Shown piece by piece: positions 62,290 through 64,000 of a stretch of DNA of 64,000 nucleotides (its first letter is position 1; each line of letters starts with the position of its first letter). The notes under the pieces were generated by a model, which worked only from the letters and a program-made list of their open reading frames with translations, ran no database searches and had not been told where the DNA came from. The position numbers were made by a program, and so were the translations under genes. Where the stretch lies: contig CAJQUW010016852.1 in NCBI GenBank assembly GCA_907163375.1, positions 310,001-374,000 on the forward strand, read 5' to 3'. The DNA is from Prostheceraeus crozeri (lineage: Eukaryota > Platyhelminthes > Polycladida > Euryleptidae).

Positions 62290-64000
62290 TCCAGAATAAA
62301 CACAGCGCGCCCCCCCCCTCCCCCCCTCTGGAACGACAGAGGTTGTGGTCTGTCGTGGTGTGCCGGCCAGGTTGGTTCACAACATGTTCGCTGACTCCCC
62401 CCCCTCTGCAACGACAGAGTGTGAGACTCGAGTGAGTTGGTCCGACCGCCTGGTGGACATGGGCGACCGCCTAGGTTGTCTTGGATGGTGAAACGGTGGC
62501 CAGATTCGGATTCAGCGTCAAATTCTGCATCTGTGATGTGATTTCCAGCTCAATCGGCGAGAAAAACTGTTTCTTCAAAATTTTGGCAGAGTTAAAATGT
62601 GGGACGTTTTGGTGTGTAGGGCCCAAACGAAGCCTCGGATGAGAAAACGGAGGCCAGATTCGGATTCAGCGTGAAATTCTGCATCTGTATGGTGAATTTG
62701 AAAGCAATCGGAGAGAAAAAATTTTTGACAGCTTGCTTCGATTTTGGCTTCCAGTGGACGGATTTTGTCGTGCAATAGCTCGTTTGAAAGCTAAGAGTGA
62801 GACGAATTCAGTGAAAGAATCGGCTTGTTCCTATCTGTCTTCGTTTAGATGTGAGACGCCATTTAAGATTTTGGGACATTGGTGAAAAACGACAGAGTTA
62901 GAATTTGGGACGTTTTGGGCTCTAGCTTCAAAACGAAGCATCGGATTGGAAAACGGATTTCAGATTTGGAATCAGCGTGAAATTCTTTATCTGTATGGTG
63001 AGTTTCAAGTCAATCGGAGAGAAAAAATTTTCAACATTTTTCGAAAAAACGACAGAGTTAGAATTTGGGACGTTTTGGTGTGTAGCACCCAAACGAAGCA
63101 TCGGATGAGAAAACGGAGGCCAGATTCGGAATCTACGTGAAATTTTGGGTTAGGAAGGATGTTTCCAGCGAAATCGGAGAGAAAAAATTTTCACTGACGT
63201 CCCCCCCCCTTTGTTCTAACTTTGGTTCTAGTGGACGGATTTTGTTCGTTCGACTTGCATTGGAAAGAGGATGAAACACTGCTCGACCGCATTTTTCGTT
63301 GCGAGTCAATCGGAGCAGCCGTTCAAAAGTTAGAGCGGTTACAAGATTTTAGGTCGGAGCTCACCTGAAAAAATCCTAAGTGTCAGAGTGACTTTGTATG
63401 GGTAAAATTTTGAAAATTTTCCAAAGTGTAGAATTTCGACCTTGGACCGTCACCAAAACATTTTTCATCAAATTTTGAAATTTTCACTGACGTCCCCCCC
63501 CCTCTGGACAGCTTGCTTCGATTTTGGCTTCCAGTGGACGGATTTTGTCGTGCGATAGCTCGTTTGAAAGCTAAGAGTGAGACAAATTCACTGAAAGAAT
63601 CGGCTTGTTCCTATCTGTCTTCGTTTAGATGTGAGACGCCATTTAAGATTTTGGGACATTGGCGAAAAACGACAGAGTTAGAATTTGGGACGTTTTGGGC
63701 TCTAGCTTCAAAACGAAGCATCGGATTGGAAAACGGATTTCAGATTTGGAATCAGCGTGAAATTCTTTATCTGTATGGTGAGTTTCAAGTCAATCGGTGA
63801 GAAAAAATTTTCAACATTTTTCGAAAAAACGACAGAGTTAGAATTTGGGATGTTTTGGTGTGTAGCGCCCAAACGAAGCATCGGATGAGAAAACGGAGGC
63901 CAGATTCGGAATCTACGTGAAATTTTGGGTTAGGAAGGATGTTTCCAGCGAAATCGGAGAGAAAAAATTTTCACTGACGTCCCCCCCCCTCTGGACAGCT
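62290..64000. repeat. Satellite-like array with poly-C tracts, runs off the window
   Basis: Units share AACGACAGAGTTAGAATTTG, GGGACGTTTTGG, AAACGAAGCATCGGATGAG, AAACGGAGGCCAGATTCGG and CAATCGGAGAGAAAAAATTT. Single monomers are about 150-170 bp. Larger units recur: GACAGCTTGCTTCG at 62727 and 63507, and GACAGCT again at 63994. Runs of 7-9 C occur at about 62311, 62398, 63201, 63494 and 63980, often in GACGTCCCCCCCC. The long open frames here are by-products of the repeats. Confidence 0.8.

Noticed and set aside
62946-63800. Frames of 64-95 codons in the satellite
   Set aside because: They follow the repeat monomers and show no protein-like conservation beyond DNA identity.
62290-64000. Regularly spaced repeats as a possible CRISPR array
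   Set aside because: Monomers are 150 bp or more with no unique spacers, and the genome is animal.

Overview
This is a stretch of an AT-rich invertebrate animal genome. The evidence is three intronless class A GPCR genes, spliced Harbinger genes, a CR1-like LINE, two Penelope-like elements, a Polinton and a mariner, with no bacterial gene layout. The GPCR type and the mix of elements suggest an aquatic, lophotrochozoan-like invertebrate, but nothing here fixes the phylum. No rRNA, tRNA or CRISPR array was seen.

Layout. 1 to about 9837: the right part of a broken Polinton (adintovirus-like), with polymerase, packaging ATPase, zinc-finger, fibre-like, pVI-like, double-jelly-roll capsid, pX-like, phospholipase-integrase and adenain-like protease loci. 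11951-20585: an old Harbinger element with a 3-bp target duplication. It was split by a Ty3/Gypsy element (163-bp LTRs, 5-bp target duplication) and then by an apparently intact DD41D mariner (17243-18669). 21404-21589: a small MITE. 24046-25437: a gag-like or ORF1-like relic between direct repeats. 25.5-28 kb: hairpins, a tandem duplication and a foldback element. 28831-29802, 44796-45749 and 56774-57715: three paralogous GPCR genes, all on the minus strand and the only convincing host genes. 31121-35385: a second Harbinger whose two antisense genes interlock through each other's introns. 35388-38369: a Penelope-like element with a reverse transcriptase, a GIY-YIG domain and a hammerhead-like motif just after it. 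It is interrupted by a TA-flanked 1-kb element that has a second copy at 38630-39557. 46891-47647: a deleted hAT element with an 8-bp target duplication. 49814-50534: a second foldback copy. 50905-55735: a CR1-like LINE. 58779-60435: a 5'-truncated Penelope-like element with a degenerate hammerhead-like core. 60532-62177: a direct duplication flanking hairpins. 62290-64000: a satellite with C-runs that runs off the window.

The region reads as a small, locally expanded GPCR family spread over about 29 kb by heavy transposon traffic. The best candidates for a second look are the hammerhead-like motif, the mutually nested Harbinger genes, the intact DD41D mariner, the mini-hairpin family and phage-fibre-like gene in the Polinton, and the gag-only relic.
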